Source: Snuella sedimenti (GTDB lineage: Bacteria > Bacteroidota > Bacteroidia > Flavobacteriales > Flavobacteriaceae). From it: a DNA stretch of 64,000 nt. Every line of letters begins with the position of its first letter. Position 1 is the stretch's first letter. Under the pieces are notes generated by a model. That model did not search any database. It saw nothing but the letters and a program-made list of their open reading frames with translations, and had not been told where the DNA came from. Of this stretch, positions 45,385 through 55,752 are shown piece after piece. The position numbers were made by a program, and so were the translations under genes. The stretch covers positions 124,001 to 188,000 of the forward strand of contig NZ_JAELVQ010000007.1 of assembly GCF_016428595.1 (NCBI RefSeq), read 5' to 3'.

Positions 45385-48300
45385 ATGAAGAATATTCTTT
45401 CGGTTTTATTCGTGTTAAGCATAAGCATTTTACAGGCACAAATAACCTTAACCCATAACGTTGGAACAACGCCTATAGAGACTGATATGTATTCCTGTGA
45501 AAGAGATGAAGGTTGGTCACGGGTATTTAGATTATTAGATTTCGGAATTGCAGTAAACGAGCAATTTGTTATTAAGTCGGGACAGGTGGCCTTGAGTAGG
45601 TCTAATAGTGGGGCTTTTTTACAGTTTAATGTTTACAGTATTGATAGCAATTTTCCTGTTTTTTTTCATTCATTATATCCAAGAACGTTACTTGGGTCTC
45701 GTGGAATTGGCCAAGCACCTAGTATTAGTGGTGCCCCGGAAATTATACAGGTTGATTTTGAGGAGCCTATTATTGTTCCAGCTGGGGTTGAGAGGATTTT
45801 AGTTTCCGTCAAAAAGATTGAAGATTTTTATAACCCCGAGTCGGCTCAGGTTTTTATAGCAGGAACAGGAGAAGATACAGGGGTCTCATGGTATGAGGGG
45901 TGTGAGGATAACTATAGTTTGACGCCTACTATTGATTTAACTATTCCAGTGCCAGAGGCAAATTTTTATATCAATGTTACAGGAGAAGTGTTTAGCGTGC
46001 AAACTTCTGGTGCAACAACGAGGTTATCTCATAACCTTTGTGATGATATAATAGAAACAAATATACATTCCTGTACTTCATCATACATATATTGGGCAAG
46101 ATCATTTACATTGGAAGAATTTGGAATATCAACAAATGAAGAGTATGAGATTACTTCAGGTCAAGTAGGGGTTAATAAAACGGGCTGGCTACCAGAAATT
46201 AGATTTAATATTTATAAAATAGACGACAATTTTCCCGCTTCTTTTTCCGAAACGGATTTGATAGGTAGTAGTCAATATCAGCAACTGTCACCTAATATAG
46301 ACCGTACTTCCCAAATTATACAGGTTGACTTCGAAGCGCCAATAGTTATTCCAGCAGATGTTGAGCGAATTTTGGTAGAAGTGCATAAAGGAATAGTGTA
46401 TGGAGATGGTGTTGCTTTTATTGCTGGTTCAGTTCATGATAATGGTGTATCATGGCAAAGAGGGTGTACAAATGTTGCTGGAGGAACTACTTTTGATTAT
46501 AATGAGTATGTTTCTACAGCTGACTTTGGAAGACCCGATGCCAACTTTTATATAAACGTAACAGGAAACGTAAACCATGTTACCAATAACTTCGAGATGA
46601 ACATTTCGAACATTTGTTCGGAGTTTTTAAAAGAGTTTAGTGTGGAACAAAAAGCAAATGTTGCTTCGGTAGTTTGGGATTTTGGTGATCCAAATTCAGG
46701 AGTAAACAATATATCTACAGATGTGTCGCCCTTTCACGATTTTTCTGCTGACGGTACTTATACCATTACGGCCACTGTAACGGGCAATGATGCAAGTGTT
46801 GAGGTGTTAACAGAAACCATTGATGTTAAAGAGCCGCCTACAGCTTACGGGATTGATAATGTGTATGCCTGTGAAGATGTAGAGGGCACTGGTTTTTCAT
46901 CGTCTTTTGATGTTTCCGGTATTTATGATCAGGTGTTGGGAGGTCAAACAGGTAAGATCGTAAAGTTTGTAGATGGTGTAGGGAATGAGTATAACGTATT
47001 GCCCAGTCCATTTATAAATAGTATAAAAGACAGGGAGACTATTACGGTTAGGGTGAGTCATCAGGATAATCCTTGTTGCTATTCCGAAGCCACTTTCGAT
47101 TTGATTGTAAACCCAATGCCCGATCTAGATGATTTAGACGACCAGTATGAGTGCGACGATAATTATGACGGGGTAACTCAGTTTAATCTGTTAAAGATAA
47201 AAAATGATATTCTGAACGGAGCTACTAATTTACAGGTAACGTTTTTTCATGAAAACGGTCAAAGTATACCAGATTCAAATCTGGAAACTGTCGAAAATAA
47301 GGAGGTAGATATAGAAGAATTAAAGATAGTTGTTACTAATACCGATACGGGGTGCTCGGTGGAAAAGACCTTTACCATAATTGTCAATTTTAAACCCAGA
47401 GCCTTTGAGTTGACTGATTTGTTAGGTTGTGATGATAATAACGATGGTATTTCGGAGTATTTTAATACCTCGAATATTGAGACTGAAGTAATGGGAAATC
47501 AATCGGGGATGGAGATAAGTTATTTTGATGTAAATGGCAATCCATTACCCAGTCCTTTACCAAATCCGTTTAAAAATACAGAGCCCTTTCAGCAGGAAAT
47601 AACCGTTCGTGTAAAAAGTCCAGTTACAGAATGCTATGCGGAAACAACTTTGGTTTTAAAAACATCCGACAAACCACAGATCGATACGCCCCAGGATATC
47701 TATGCATGCGATGAAGGCGAAGGTTTTGCAGGTTTTGATCTGTTTGGCATCGAAAGTACGATCACTGGAGGTCAAAGTGATATGAATGTCTCTTATTATG
47801 ATGATTTGGGTAATGATATTACCAATGAGATCTCGGCTAATTATCAGAATACGGAACCTTGGGCACAAACCATACATGTAAAGGTAGAAAATGCCTTAAG
47901 TCCTTTGTGTGTTTCTGAAACGCACTTTAACTTGATTGTTAACGCCTTGCCAGAGGTAAATATGGAAAGCGATTATTTTTTGTGCAACCTGGAACCTTCG
48001 TTATATCTGGCGGTAGAGAATAGTTTTGGAACTTATGAATGGGAATTTCAAGATGGAAGCATTGTTTCTAATAGTTTTGAGGCTACCTTGGTTGAAGCTG
48101 GTAATTATAGTTTAATTGTAGGGAGGACTGAAAATGCATTGTATTGTGAAGACATATTTCATTTTGAGTTGGTAAGATCGGTATTACCTAAAATTACTGA
48201 AGTGACCTATCAGGAGCTTTCCGATAATAATTTCATAACGATTATTGCAGATGGCGATGGTGATTTTGAATATTCTATAGACGGAATTAATTATCAGGAT

Positions 48301-48651
48301 TCCAATACTTTTGAAGGTGTCTTGGGAGGTGTCTATACTGTATATGTTAAAGATAAACTGGGGTGTGGGGACGATTCTCAAAATGTAACCCTAATTGATT
48401 ATCCAAAATTTTTTACGCCTAATGGAGATGGGGTAAACGATTACTGGCAAGTGCGTGGTATTACGGACTATCCAGATGCAGAAATCTATATTTATGACAG
48501 GTATGGTAAGCTATTAAAACATTTAAGTCCTCAAGTAAAAGGCTGGGATGGTACTTATGGAGGTGAAAATATGGCTAATTCAGATTATTGGTTCGTTGTA
48601 AACCTAAATGAAGGGCCTAAATTCACAGGGCATTTTTCATTAAAACGCTGA
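45385..48651 (+). CDS. Large surface protein with T9SS type B sorting domain
   Basis: The 1088-aa secreted protein has a signal peptide (residues 1-18). Residues about 20-205 and 207-400 are two copies of a jelly-roll-like domain (each with ETxxxSC, GxxxTGVSW/DNGVSW and ANFYINVTG). A PKD domain follows (about 410-480, VWDFGDPNSGVNN). Then come several Cys-containing repeats of about 90 residues beginning with a YxCDD/ACDEGEG motif. The gliding motility-associated C-terminal domain ends it (FFTPNGDGVNDYWQVRGI). It should be secreted by the type IX system whose PorU/PorV are encoded in this window. Adhesion or matrix role is inferred. Confidence 0.9.
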   Translation: MKNILSVLFVLSISILQAQITLTHNVGTTPIETDMYSCERDEGWSRVFRLLDFGIAVNEQFVIKSGQVALSRSNSGAFLQFNVYSIDSNFPVFFHSLYPRTLLGSRGIGQAPSISGAPEIIQVDFEEPIIVPAGVERILVSVKKIEDFYNPESAQVFIAGTGEDTGVSWYEGCEDNYSLTPTIDLTIPVPEANFYINVTGEVFSVQTSGATTRLSHNLCDDIIETNIHSCTSSYIYWARSFTLEEFGISTNEEYEITSGQVGVNKTGWLPEIRFNIYKIDDNFPASFSETDLIGSSQYQQLSPNIDRTSQIIQVDFEAPIVIPADVERILVEVHKGIVYGDGVAFIAGSVHDNGVSWQRGCTNVAGGTTFDYNEYVSTADFGRPDANFYINVTGNVNHVTNNFEMNISNICSEFLKEFSVEQKANVASVVWDFGDPNSGVNNISTDVSPFHDFSADGTYTITATVTGNDASVEVLTETIDVKEPPTAYGIDNVYACEDVEGTGFSSSFDVSGIYDQVLGGQTGKIVKFVDGVGNEYNVLPSPFINSIKDRETITVRVSHQDNPCCYSEATFDLIVNPMPDLDDLDDQYECDDNYDGVTQFNLLKIKNDILNGATNLQVTFFHENGQSIPDSNLETVENKEVDIEELKIVVTNTDTGCSVEKTFTIIVNFKPRAFELTDLLGCDDNNDGISEYFNTSNIETEVMGNQSGMEISYFDVNGNPLPSPLPNPFKNTEPFQQEITVRVKSPVTECYAETTLVLKTSDKPQIDTPQDIYACDEGEGFAGFDLFGIESTITGGQSDMNVSYYDDLGNDITNEISANYQNTEPWAQTIHVKVENALSPLCVSETHFNLIVNALPEVNMESDYFLCNLEPSLYLAVENSFGTYEWEFQDGSIVSNSFEATLVEAGNYSLIVGRTENALYCEDIFHFELVRSVLPKITEVTYQELSDNNFITIIADGDGDFEYSIDGINYQDSNTFEGVLGGVYTVYVKDKLGCGDDSQNVTLIDYPKFFTPNGDGVNDYWQVRGITDYPDAEIYIYDRYGKLLKHLSPQVKGWDGTYGGENMANSDYWFVVNLNEGPKFTGHFSLKR

Positions 48652-48852
48652 TTAATATAGGGCTAGTGTTAACAGTAAAATGTTAATATTTTTTTGTTTT
48701 TTTTATACGATGGGCTAATTGTAATAATTATCTTGCGCTTACCTAAAAATAAATGATATTTTGAAATGCCCATTAACAAAAAGTTGCAAACCCAACCGAT
48801 ATGATAATTTAGGCATCGCATCTGATCACTTAAAAACAATAAATATTAACAG

Positions 48853-51636
48853 ATGAAAACTATTAACCTTATAGTTTTCGCATGCTTTCTCTCACTTTTT
48901 GCGAAAATTCAAGCGCAATGTAATCAGGTTGAAACGATTACAGTATGCGATATGACCATTGTTGATGGCGATGGTAATGGCTCTCCGGATGGGATTATTA
49001 ATTTGTACGATGAATACAACGTACTAACTGGAGGCTCTATTTCTTTGGCAACCGGAACCTGGTTCGATCCGGGTTATAATTTTGCTCTTGATGAGTCGAC
49101 AGGTGATTTACATTTATGGGATCTTGATAATGCGTCAGAAACCTTGACAGATTACCAATTCGAGCTAGTCGATTCCAGTTCTGGTTGCCCAGGAGGCGTT
49201 TTAATAAGTCTTAATGTAGTTGTAGGGCCGTTTTCAGGCGTTGCTGTACCAACTATTAATAATAGTGATGTTAATATTGAGATTTGCGATTTTGGTATTG
49301 ATCCGTGTGGGTCTTCTTCCAACTTTGATTTATTCCATGCGTTTTTATCGGCACCAACAGCCCACGCCAATGGAACCTGGCGTTACGAGGGTAGTAGTCC
49401 GAATTTTATAGAAATAAATGCGAATAGATACTTAAGGGTAGATATTCCTTATCAGCCAGGGTCTCCTTTAGTGGACGACGAAACTTTTGAATTGATTTAT
49501 TCTGTGCCTGGTATAGCATCGTGCCCCTCAGTAGAAACCCGTGTAAAAGTATCGGTAATACGCGAGGTGTTTTCAGGAGCAGCAAATCATTATAATATTT
49601 GTGAAACAGAATTGTTGGCAGGTAATTATGATTCCGATTTAAACTTGAGGGATGATGCTTTTTTGGTAAACGAAGATATTGAGGGCATATGGTTAAGTAA
49701 TATTGACCCAACCGGACAGATTACAGGCCCGGCAGACGATGTTGTAAACTTGAGAACCATTTATAACGATCTGTATCAATCCAATCAGCGGTTTGGCTGT
49801 AGCACTTATGAGTTTTCGTATTTTGTGGAAAGCCGTTCGGCAATATGTACAGATAAGACCAGTACTGTTAGTTTTACATTTTTTGAGTATTTAAGGCCGT
49901 TTCAACAAGATGGATCGGCACCAGAGTTTTGTGTTGACGCCCCAAGTACGCCAAGTGGACTTGATTTAAATAGCTTGTTAGAGTTTACAACCGAAAATGG
50001 TGTGTTGTATAGGTATCCGCCAAAAAGCATTTTTGGAACGCAGGTAACAAGCTGGCAGTTGGTTTCTGGACCCTCCGATCTTAATTTGGATGATTATTGG
50101 GGGACAATAAACCTGTCGAATATTACAAACGCGCATGCTGGCACTTATGTTTTTAGGTATACAGTATCTGCCGGATATCACTGTCCAACGTTTGATCCTA
50201 ATTTTAGACAAGAAACCATCCACGCTGTACCTGATGGTTGTATTGCGAATTATAATAACAATCATCCATGTCAGTCAAGAATGGCCGAGGTAAGTATTGT
50301 AATCCACCCTAAAAATTATGCAGGAGAAGATACCTCGGGATTAACCTTTTGTGAAGACAATCCGATAATAGCTAGTCCTTTGGATTTATTTACCTTGCTT
50401 GATACAAATGGTGTGGACGACCCTATTTATCAAGGACCAATGGGGACATGGACCGATAATGCTACGGGAAATGTTATTGCAGATCCAACGGCTTTTACTT
50501 TACCAACAATTAATGATCAGCACCTATTTGATTTCACCTATACAACCACCACGGTTAATGGCTGTGAGGATACAGCTAATTTAACGTTTACAGTATACGA
50601 AGCCTATCAAGCAGGTGTGGGGACGACTATAGATGTTTGTAATACCAATGCCACTATCGATCTTTTTGATAGTTTAACTGGGGCTCCTAATACTACAGGA
50701 ACGTGGATAGGGGCTAACGGTTATACAACAACCGACCACCATGCCACGTTCAATCCGGCCACGTCGGAAGCAGGAACTTATACTTATACGGTTCCCGACA
50801 ATGTGTTGTGTACGGGAAATCAAACAACTGTAACGGTTGTGCTACATCAAAGTCCGGATGCAGGTAGTGATATGCAAGGTGCTGTATGTCGATCGGATTT
50901 ACAAATAGATTTAACCAACTATTTAGATGCTACAGCCGATTCGGGAGGCGTTTTTGTCGATCTAGATGCTACCAATGTCCTTTCAGGAAATAGTCTCGAT
51001 GTATCGCAGTTGACAGCAGGTACTTATCGTTTTGAATACCAAATACAAGGGCATGCGTCTTGTGATTTGGCCACAGCTATAATTGCCATAACCGTCGAAG
51101 AGGTTGCTATGCCAGTAACTGCCAATCAGACCTTCTGTACCAGTGATGGTGCAACGGTTGCAGACCTAGAGGCATCGGGTGCCCAAGATTATAATTGGTA
51201 TGCAACGGTGGATGCTTTGGAGACTTTGCCTTTTGGGGAGGTATTGGTTGACGGTGAAGATTATTATGTGGCTGCTGTTGATAGTAATGGTTGTGAATCG
51301 CAACGCGTGTCAATGCTTGTAACGCTATTACCATTGGATCATGTAGATTGCGATGATTGTATTAAAGATGGTATTTCGGTTAACGGCGATAACCAAAATG
51401 ATGCGTTCGATCTCTGTAACTTGCCTGTGGCATTTCCCAATTTTGAGATCAATATCTATAACCGCTATGGTAATATCGTTTATAAAGGTAATAAGAGTAC
51501 AGAATACTTTAATGGTGTGTCGAATGTCTCTTTAACACTGGGTAAAGCATTGCCCTCGGGTGTATATTTTTATGTGTTTGATCCCAAGGATGGGAAGACA
51601 TCACCGTTTCAAGGAAATTTTTATTTAAGCAGATAA
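48853..51636 (+). CDS. Large surface protein with T9SS type B sorting domain (SprF-linked)
   Basis: The 927-aa secreted protein has a signal peptide (residues 1-21, ending KIQAQ). It carries repeated Cys-rich beta-sandwich modules with motifs such as FCEDNPI, DVCNTNATIDLFDSL, AVCRSDLQIDLTNYL and FCTSDGATV. The type B sorting domain at the end starts CIKDGISVNGDNQNDAFDL. It is followed 10 bp later by a porP/sprF-family gene. That linkage is typical of SprB-like adhesins, which need a SprF-type partner for secretion or attachment. Confidence 0.9.
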   Translation: MKTINLIVFACFLSLFAKIQAQCNQVETITVCDMTIVDGDGNGSPDGIINLYDEYNVLTGGSISLATGTWFDPGYNFALDESTGDLHLWDLDNASETLTDYQFELVDSSSGCPGGVLISLNVVVGPFSGVAVPTINNSDVNIEICDFGIDPCGSSSNFDLFHAFLSAPTAHANGTWRYEGSSPNFIEINANRYLRVDIPYQPGSPLVDDETFELIYSVPGIASCPSVETRVKVSVIREVFSGAANHYNICETELLAGNYDSDLNLRDDAFLVNEDIEGIWLSNIDPTGQITGPADDVVNLRTIYNDLYQSNQRFGCSTYEFSYFVESRSAICTDKTSTVSFTFFEYLRPFQQDGSAPEFCVDAPSTPSGLDLNSLLEFTTENGVLYRYPPKSIFGTQVTSWQLVSGPSDLNLDDYWGTINLSNITNAHAGTYVFRYTVSAGYHCPTFDPNFRQETIHAVPDGCIANYNNNHPCQSRMAEVSIVIHPKNYAGEDTSGLTFCEDNPIIASPLDLFTLLDTNGVDDPIYQGPMGTWTDNATGNVIADPTAFTLPTINDQHLFDFTYTTTTVNGCEDTANLTFTVYEAYQAGVGTTIDVCNTNATIDLFDSLTGAPNTTGTWIGANGYTTTDHHATFNPATSEAGTYTYTVPDNVLCTGNQTTVTVVLHQSPDAGSDMQGAVCRSDLQIDLTNYLDATADSGGVFVDLDATNVLSGNSLDVSQLTAGTYRFEYQIQGHASCDLATAIIAITVEEVAMPVTANQTFCTSDGATVADLEASGAQDYNWYATVDALETLPFGEVLVDGEDYYVAAVDSNGCESQRVSMLVTLLPLDHVDCDDCIKDGISVNGDNQNDAFDLCNLPVAFPNFEINIYNRYGNIVYKGNKSTEYFNGVSNVSLTLGKALPSGVYFYVFDPKDGKTSPFQGNFYLSR

Positions 51637-51646
51637 GAGATATAGC

Positions 51647-52564
51647 ATGACAATTAAAATTAGACTCATTATAGTGTTCGTTATTTGTGGAATATCTGCA
51701 TACGCACAGCAAACACCACAGTACACCCAGTACATGTACAATATGAACATGGTGAATCCTGGGTATATGCTTAACGAACCCGGACTCGTACAAATAGGGA
51801 GCTTGTACCGCACCCAGTGGACGGGCATTAAGGGTGCGCCAAAAACGGCTAATGTTTTTGCCAACATACCCTTAAACGATAGGATAGAATTAAGTGTAAA
51901 CTATCTTAACGATTTTATTGGGGATCCTGTTAATTTAAGTGAAAACTTGTTTAATATCGATGCAGCTTACAAAATAAGCCTCAATAATGATTTAAACGTG
52001 GCATTTGGGTTAAAAACCGGTTTTCAGCATATAAACTTTAGCACTCTTGGAAGTAATGTGGGTAACGATCCCTTATTTGAAAATACAAGTAAGACTGTTC
52101 TGAACATTGGAGCAGGGGTGTTTGTTTTTAAGGATCAGTATTATGTGGGGCTGTCATCTCCCAATTTAATTCCCGGTAACCTGGAAACTAACGACGATGT
52201 GTTCTATGCCAACAAACCGCATGTGTTTTTAATAGGGGGCTATGTGTTTAATGTGGGTAGCGACCTTAAATTAAAGCCGTCTACAGTGCTTAAATACGTA
52301 AACGGTACACCGCTGTCGTTCGATGTATCAGCTAATGCCCTATATCTGGATCGTTTTGAGTTGGGCGTGTCTTATAGGTATCAAGATGCGCTTTCGGGGT
52401 TGGCAGGGATTAACATTTCGCAAAATCTTAAAATAGGCTATGCCTACGATTTTAATACCAGTAAACTTAAAAGCTACAATAATGGTAGCCATGAGTTTGT
52501 ATTACTTTATACGTTTGATGTATTGGGCTTAAGTAAAAAATATTCATCTCCAAGATTCTATTAA
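51647..52564 (+). CDS. PorP/SprF family type IX secretion membrane protein
   Basis: A 305-aa outer-membrane barrel with a signal peptide (residues 1-22). The family signature QQTPQYTQYMYNMNMVNPGY is at residues 22-41, followed by RTQWTGIKGAPKTANV. SprF supports export of the cognate surface adhesin encoded just upstream. One base pair separates its stop and the next start, giving a three-gene operon. Confidence 0.94.
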   Translation: MTIKIRLIIVFVICGISAYAQQTPQYTQYMYNMNMVNPGYMLNEPGLVQIGSLYRTQWTGIKGAPKTANVFANIPLNDRIELSVNYLNDFIGDPVNLSENLFNIDAAYKISLNNDLNVAFGLKTGFQHINFSTLGSNVGNDPLFENTSKTVLNIGAGVFVFKDQYYVGLSSPNLIPGNLETNDDVFYANKPHVFLIGGYVFNVGSDLKLKPSTVLKYVNGTPLSFDVSANALYLDRFELGVSYRYQDALSGLAGINISQNLKIGYAYDFNTSKLKSYNNGSHEFVLLYTFDVLGLSKKYSSPRFY

Positions 52565-52565
52565 T

Positions 52566-54599
52566 ATGATAAAGAACATAACATTTATTATACTGACCTT
52601 GTTTGTTATGAAGGTGTCTTTCGGACAAGGGAAAACACGAGCTGATAGGTTTTTTGAAAAGGGGGATTATAGCAATGCGGCTAAGTACTACGAAGAAACC
52701 ATAGCAAAAGAACGCCATAAAAGTGATGTAGAACGTATTGCTATTTGTTATTATAACACGTTTCAATACAAGAAAGCCGCCCGTTACTTAAAACTGCTGG
52801 TCAATGGTAGGTTTGGTGAAAAAGACAAAAGCTACGACAACATATATAATTTTAAATTGTATCAGGTATTATCGGCTTTAGGCGACTATGAAACGGGCTT
52901 GGATTATTTTAAGCGCTACAAAGAAAATATATCGGAAGTTCTAGATAAAAATGATGCTATTGATATTATAGAAACGTTTAAATTAAAGACACCCGATTAT
53001 AAAGTAGAGAAAGTCCGGTTTAACTCCGAAGCATCCGATTTTGGAGCTGTAAAAGTGGGAGATAGTGTTTATTTTACGTCCGATAGGGATACCAAACAAT
53101 TGTTTGGAAAAACGTATAAATGGACACACCAACCGTTTTTGGATATCTATGCGGTTAAGGTAGATGCCAAAATGGATACGGTTGGGGCTGTAAACGTTTT
53201 GCCTAAATCCATCAATTCTAAACTGCACGAAGGTAATTTTTGTTTTAGTAAGGATGGTAATACCCTGTATATTTCTAGAAGTAATTATACCAATGGGAAA
53301 AAGGAATTTAACGTGCAATCCAATAACAATATCCATTTGTATAAAACAACCAGAGTTAATGGTAAATGGGGGGCTTTGGAAAAGTTGCCGTTTAATGTAA
53401 ATGGCTTTTCCTATCAGCATCCAGCTTTAAGTCCAGATGGGAAGCGGCTTTATTTTTCATCCGATATGGAAGGTGGTTTTGGGAGTTTCGATCTGTATTA
53501 TGTCAATATTAATGTGGATGATACTTATGGCGACCCGGTTAATTTGGGGGAGGCTATCAATACGTCCAATCGTGAACACTTTCCCTTTATATCCCAACAA
53601 GGGCATTTGTTTTTTGCATCTAACGGTCATCTAGGCTTGGGGATGTTGGATAATTTTGTCTCCGAATGGGTAGATAACACGTTTTCAGAACCAGTAAACT
53701 TGGGAGTGCCTGTCAATTCACCGTACGATGATTTTAACCTGAATTATTACAGTGAGACGCAAGGCTTTTTTAGTTCTAATAGAAAACGGGCCAATGACGA
53801 TATCTACAGCTTTACGCAAAATGGGGAAATCTTTTTAAGGGAGTATATCAACACCTTTGAGGTTCGGGATTTTGAAACCAAAGCTTACGTTCCGAATGCA
53901 CAGGTAAGATTTTTAGATAGAAGGGATAGTGTTTTATATACTAACACCCTAGATTCTATTGCTGCTTTTAATATGAATTTGTTGGCAGGTAATTATCAGC
54001 TTAAAGCAAAGGCCGAAAATTATTTTCCGGGGAATTTACAGGTAGCGGTTTTAGAAGAACAAGACCAAAAACATGTACTGTACTTAAAGAAAGTGCCACC
54101 GCCACCACCAGTGGAAGTAGATCCTGTAGAAGCCGTTATTGCAGAAAAGAAGATTGATAAAAAATTAGAAAAGGAAGATCCCAAGCGTTTTGAAATGTTA
54201 ACGGATGTGGAGGGACCACCGATTGTTGAAAAAGAAGGTAAGTTATTCTTTGAGTTGGAACCTATTTATTTTGATTTTGATATGTGGAACATTCGAGCCG
54301 ATTCTAAGAAAGTGCTTGATGCCCTAGCAGCTAAGTTAGAGCGTTATCCTAATATCCACTTAAAGATTAGCGCACATACCGATAGTCGCGGTACGGTACG
54401 TTATAACCAGATCCTGTCTGAGCGTCGTGCCGAAGCCACGCGCAACTATCTGGCTTTAGAGGGGTATGTTAATGCCCGACGTATGAAGTTTCAGGGATAT
54501 GGTGAGCTACAGCCTATTGTACCATGTCCTATGTTAGACTGTACTGACGAGGAGCACCAGCTAAACCGCAGGAGTGAGTTTGAGATCATAGCATATTAG
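52566..54599 (+). CDS. OmpA-family protein with TPR and PD40 repeats
   Basis: The 677-aa protein has a signal peptide (residues 1-20), TPR-like helices (about 25-130), WD40-like PD40 beta-propeller blocks (about 160-400: YFTSDRD, LSPDGKRLYFSSDMEGGFGSFDLYYV), a carboxypeptidase-regulatory-like insert (about 430-510), a Pro-rich spacer, and a C-terminal OmpA domain that binds peptidoglycan (YFDFDMWNIRAD, ISAHTDSRGTVRYNQILSERRAEA). It is the last gene of the adhesin-sprF operon, anchoring the system to the cell wall. PorE of the type IX system is related in design. The accessory array begins 170 bp later. Confidence 0.92.
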   Translation: MIKNITFIILTLFVMKVSFGQGKTRADRFFEKGDYSNAAKYYEETIAKERHKSDVERIAICYYNTFQYKKAARYLKLLVNGRFGEKDKSYDNIYNFKLYQVLSALGDYETGLDYFKRYKENISEVLDKNDAIDIIETFKLKTPDYKVEKVRFNSEASDFGAVKVGDSVYFTSDRDTKQLFGKTYKWTHQPFLDIYAVKVDAKMDTVGAVNVLPKSINSKLHEGNFCFSKDGNTLYISRSNYTNGKKEFNVQSNNNIHLYKTTRVNGKWGALEKLPFNVNGFSYQHPALSPDGKRLYFSSDMEGGFGSFDLYYVNINVDDTYGDPVNLGEAINTSNREHFPFISQQGHLFFASNGHLGLGMLDNFVSEWVDNTFSEPVNLGVPVNSPYDDFNLNYYSETQGFFSSNRKRANDDIYSFTQNGEIFLREYINTFEVRDFETKAYVPNAQVRFLDRRDSVLYTNTLDSIAAFNMNLLAGNYQLKAKAENYFPGNLQVAVLEEQDQKHVLYLKKVPPPPPVEVDPVEAVIAEKKIDKKLEKEDPKRFEMLTDVEGPPIVEKEGKLFFELEPIYFDFDMWNIRADSKKVLDALAAKLERYPNIHLKISAHTDSRGTVRYNQILSERRAEATRNYLALEGYVNARRMKFQGYGELQPIVPCPMLDCTDEEHQLNRRSEFEIIAY

Positions 54600-54773
54600 G
54601 TTTAAAGTAGGATTACCATACCTTTAATATGAAGTAAAGGTGAAGGAGATATGAAGGAAAGGTGAAGGAGTAGCTTTTTTTGACCCGTCCTAAAATAACT
54701 ATATAAGACAAGACAGTTATTTAAATCACGATAATATATTACATATTTGTAGGGTTTTGTATAAACTTTTATC

Positions 54774-54863
54774 ATGCAAGTTATAATGAGGAACAAAAGT
54801 TCCTCTTATCCGGAAAATGAAGATGATAAACAGGATAATAATGCCACATATAACGAGTTACCT
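54774..54863 (+). other. attC-like site opening the cassette array
   Basis: Arm GCAAGTTATAATGAGG pairs imperfectly with TGCCACATATAACGAG, ending in the core GTTACCT (54857-54863). The interior (GGAACAAAAGTTCCTCTTATCC) matches the minus-oriented site at 4552-4645 almost exactly. It lies between the last chromosomal gene and cassette A. Confidence 0.6.
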
Positions 54864-54879
54864 TGCATTAAGACTTATC

Positions 54880-55158
54880 ATGGGAAAAATAGAGCATATA
54901 ATTTTTATTGACAATAAATTAGAGCTTGAATTAGAGTCGGCTGGCTTATACGATACACTTTCTCCTTACAGATGGGTAGCTAATTCTTTTTTTAATTTTA
55001 ATCAAAGAATTAAAAACGGTAGTTCTATTCGAATAATTAGTTATGGTAAGGAATATGAAATTAAAACCGAGCAAGAATTTAGGGATTGGATAAAAAAGAA
55101 ATTCAATTCTGTCAGTAACGGTGGATTTCAAGAATATTTGAACAAAAAAATCGATTAG
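54880..55158 (+). CDS. Cassette A hypothetical protein, 92 aa
   Basis: The cassette begins at GTTACCTTGC (54857), so the start is the ATG of MGKIEHIIFIDNKLELELES, not ATGs further upstream that lie in the attC site. The protein is soluble and unrecognised: YDTLSPYRWVANSFFNF and a Lys-rich end (DWIKKKFNSVSNGG). It is the first of two genes in this cassette. Confidence 0.6.
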   Translation: MGKIEHIIFIDNKLELELESAGLYDTLSPYRWVANSFFNFNQRIKNGSSIRIISYGKEYEIKTEQEFRDWIKKKFNSVSNGGFQEYLNKKID

Positions 55159-55189
55159 TTATATCCAATTAAACCAAACAGAATATAAA

Positions 55190-55387
55190 ATGTTAGAAAA
55201 AGCTAGAAAATTACCAATACTGACAAAAATTATTTTGACAATAATACTCTCCTTGATTTGGATTTTCATTGCATCAAGTTTTGACTTAGATATAAAATCG
55301 AATTGGATATTATCTGTCTTTGTGATTGCTGGAATATCAAGTATCTTCTTCCCTTTCAGTACGAAAAATAAATCGGCTGACAAATAA
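55190..55387 (+). CDS. Cassette A small membrane protein, 65 aa
   Basis: Two hydrophobic segments (about residues 12-29 and 38-55) with a short Asp-containing loop (SSFDLDIKSNW) suggest a two-helix inner-membrane hairpin. No family recognised. It lies 31 bp after the first gene of cassette A and 73 bp before the attC site, so the two are probably expressed together. Confidence 0.6.
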   Translation: MLEKARKLPILTKIILTIILSLIWIFIASSFDLDIKSNWILSVFVIAGISSIFFPFSTKNKSADK

Positions 55388-55460
55388 AAGATTGTGTTCT
55401 CAATTTGACTGACCAAAAATTCCGAATGAAAAATTATATAGAAGTTGATGAAAAAATAAC

Positions 55461-55595
55461 GCAAGGTAACAAAGTATAAAAATAATGCTAAATTAGGTGC
55501 TTAATCAAAGGTTAGTGCACTTTTGGTCACTCTGATTTTCCTGCGGAAAATCCTCGGACACAAAACCGCACTATTCTTATACGTAAACGTTAGGG
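55461..55595 (+). other. attC-like site of cassette A (135 nt)
   Basis: It begins GCAAGGTAAC, the exact reverse complement of the ten bases opening cassette A (GTTACCTTGC, 54857-54866). The arm AAAGTATAAAAATAATGC (55471-55488) pairs with GCACTATTCTTATACG (55568-55583). It ends in the core GTTAGGG (55589-55595), which opens cassette B. A further internal hairpin lies in the loop (TTTTCCTGCGGAAAA). Confidence 0.85.
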
Positions 55596-55694
55596 TGCAT
55601 TTTAAAAAACCTCTCGCTTGACCTTCAAAATCCTAATAAAACAGACTGATTTTATTCCTCACAGAAAATAAATTAAACTTATTTAGCTTTTTTA

Positions 55695-55724
55695 TTGCTC
55701 ACAGAAATAATTTGTGTATATTTG
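55695..55724 (+). promoter_or_regulatory. Promoter of the retron RNA and operon
   Basis: TTG (55695-55697), 19-bp spacer, TATATTTG (55717-55724): the exact spacing and consensus of a Bacteroidota housekeeping promoter, same as at tRNA-Tyr. Transcription would start about 55729-55731, just before the msr region. Confidence 0.85.
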
Positions 55725-55752
55725 CATTGTAGTTCTTTGAAATGTTTGTGTA

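Noticed and set aside
54817-54879. N-terminal extension of the cassette A protein
   Set aside because: The upstream ATGs fall in or before the attC site, outside the cassette.
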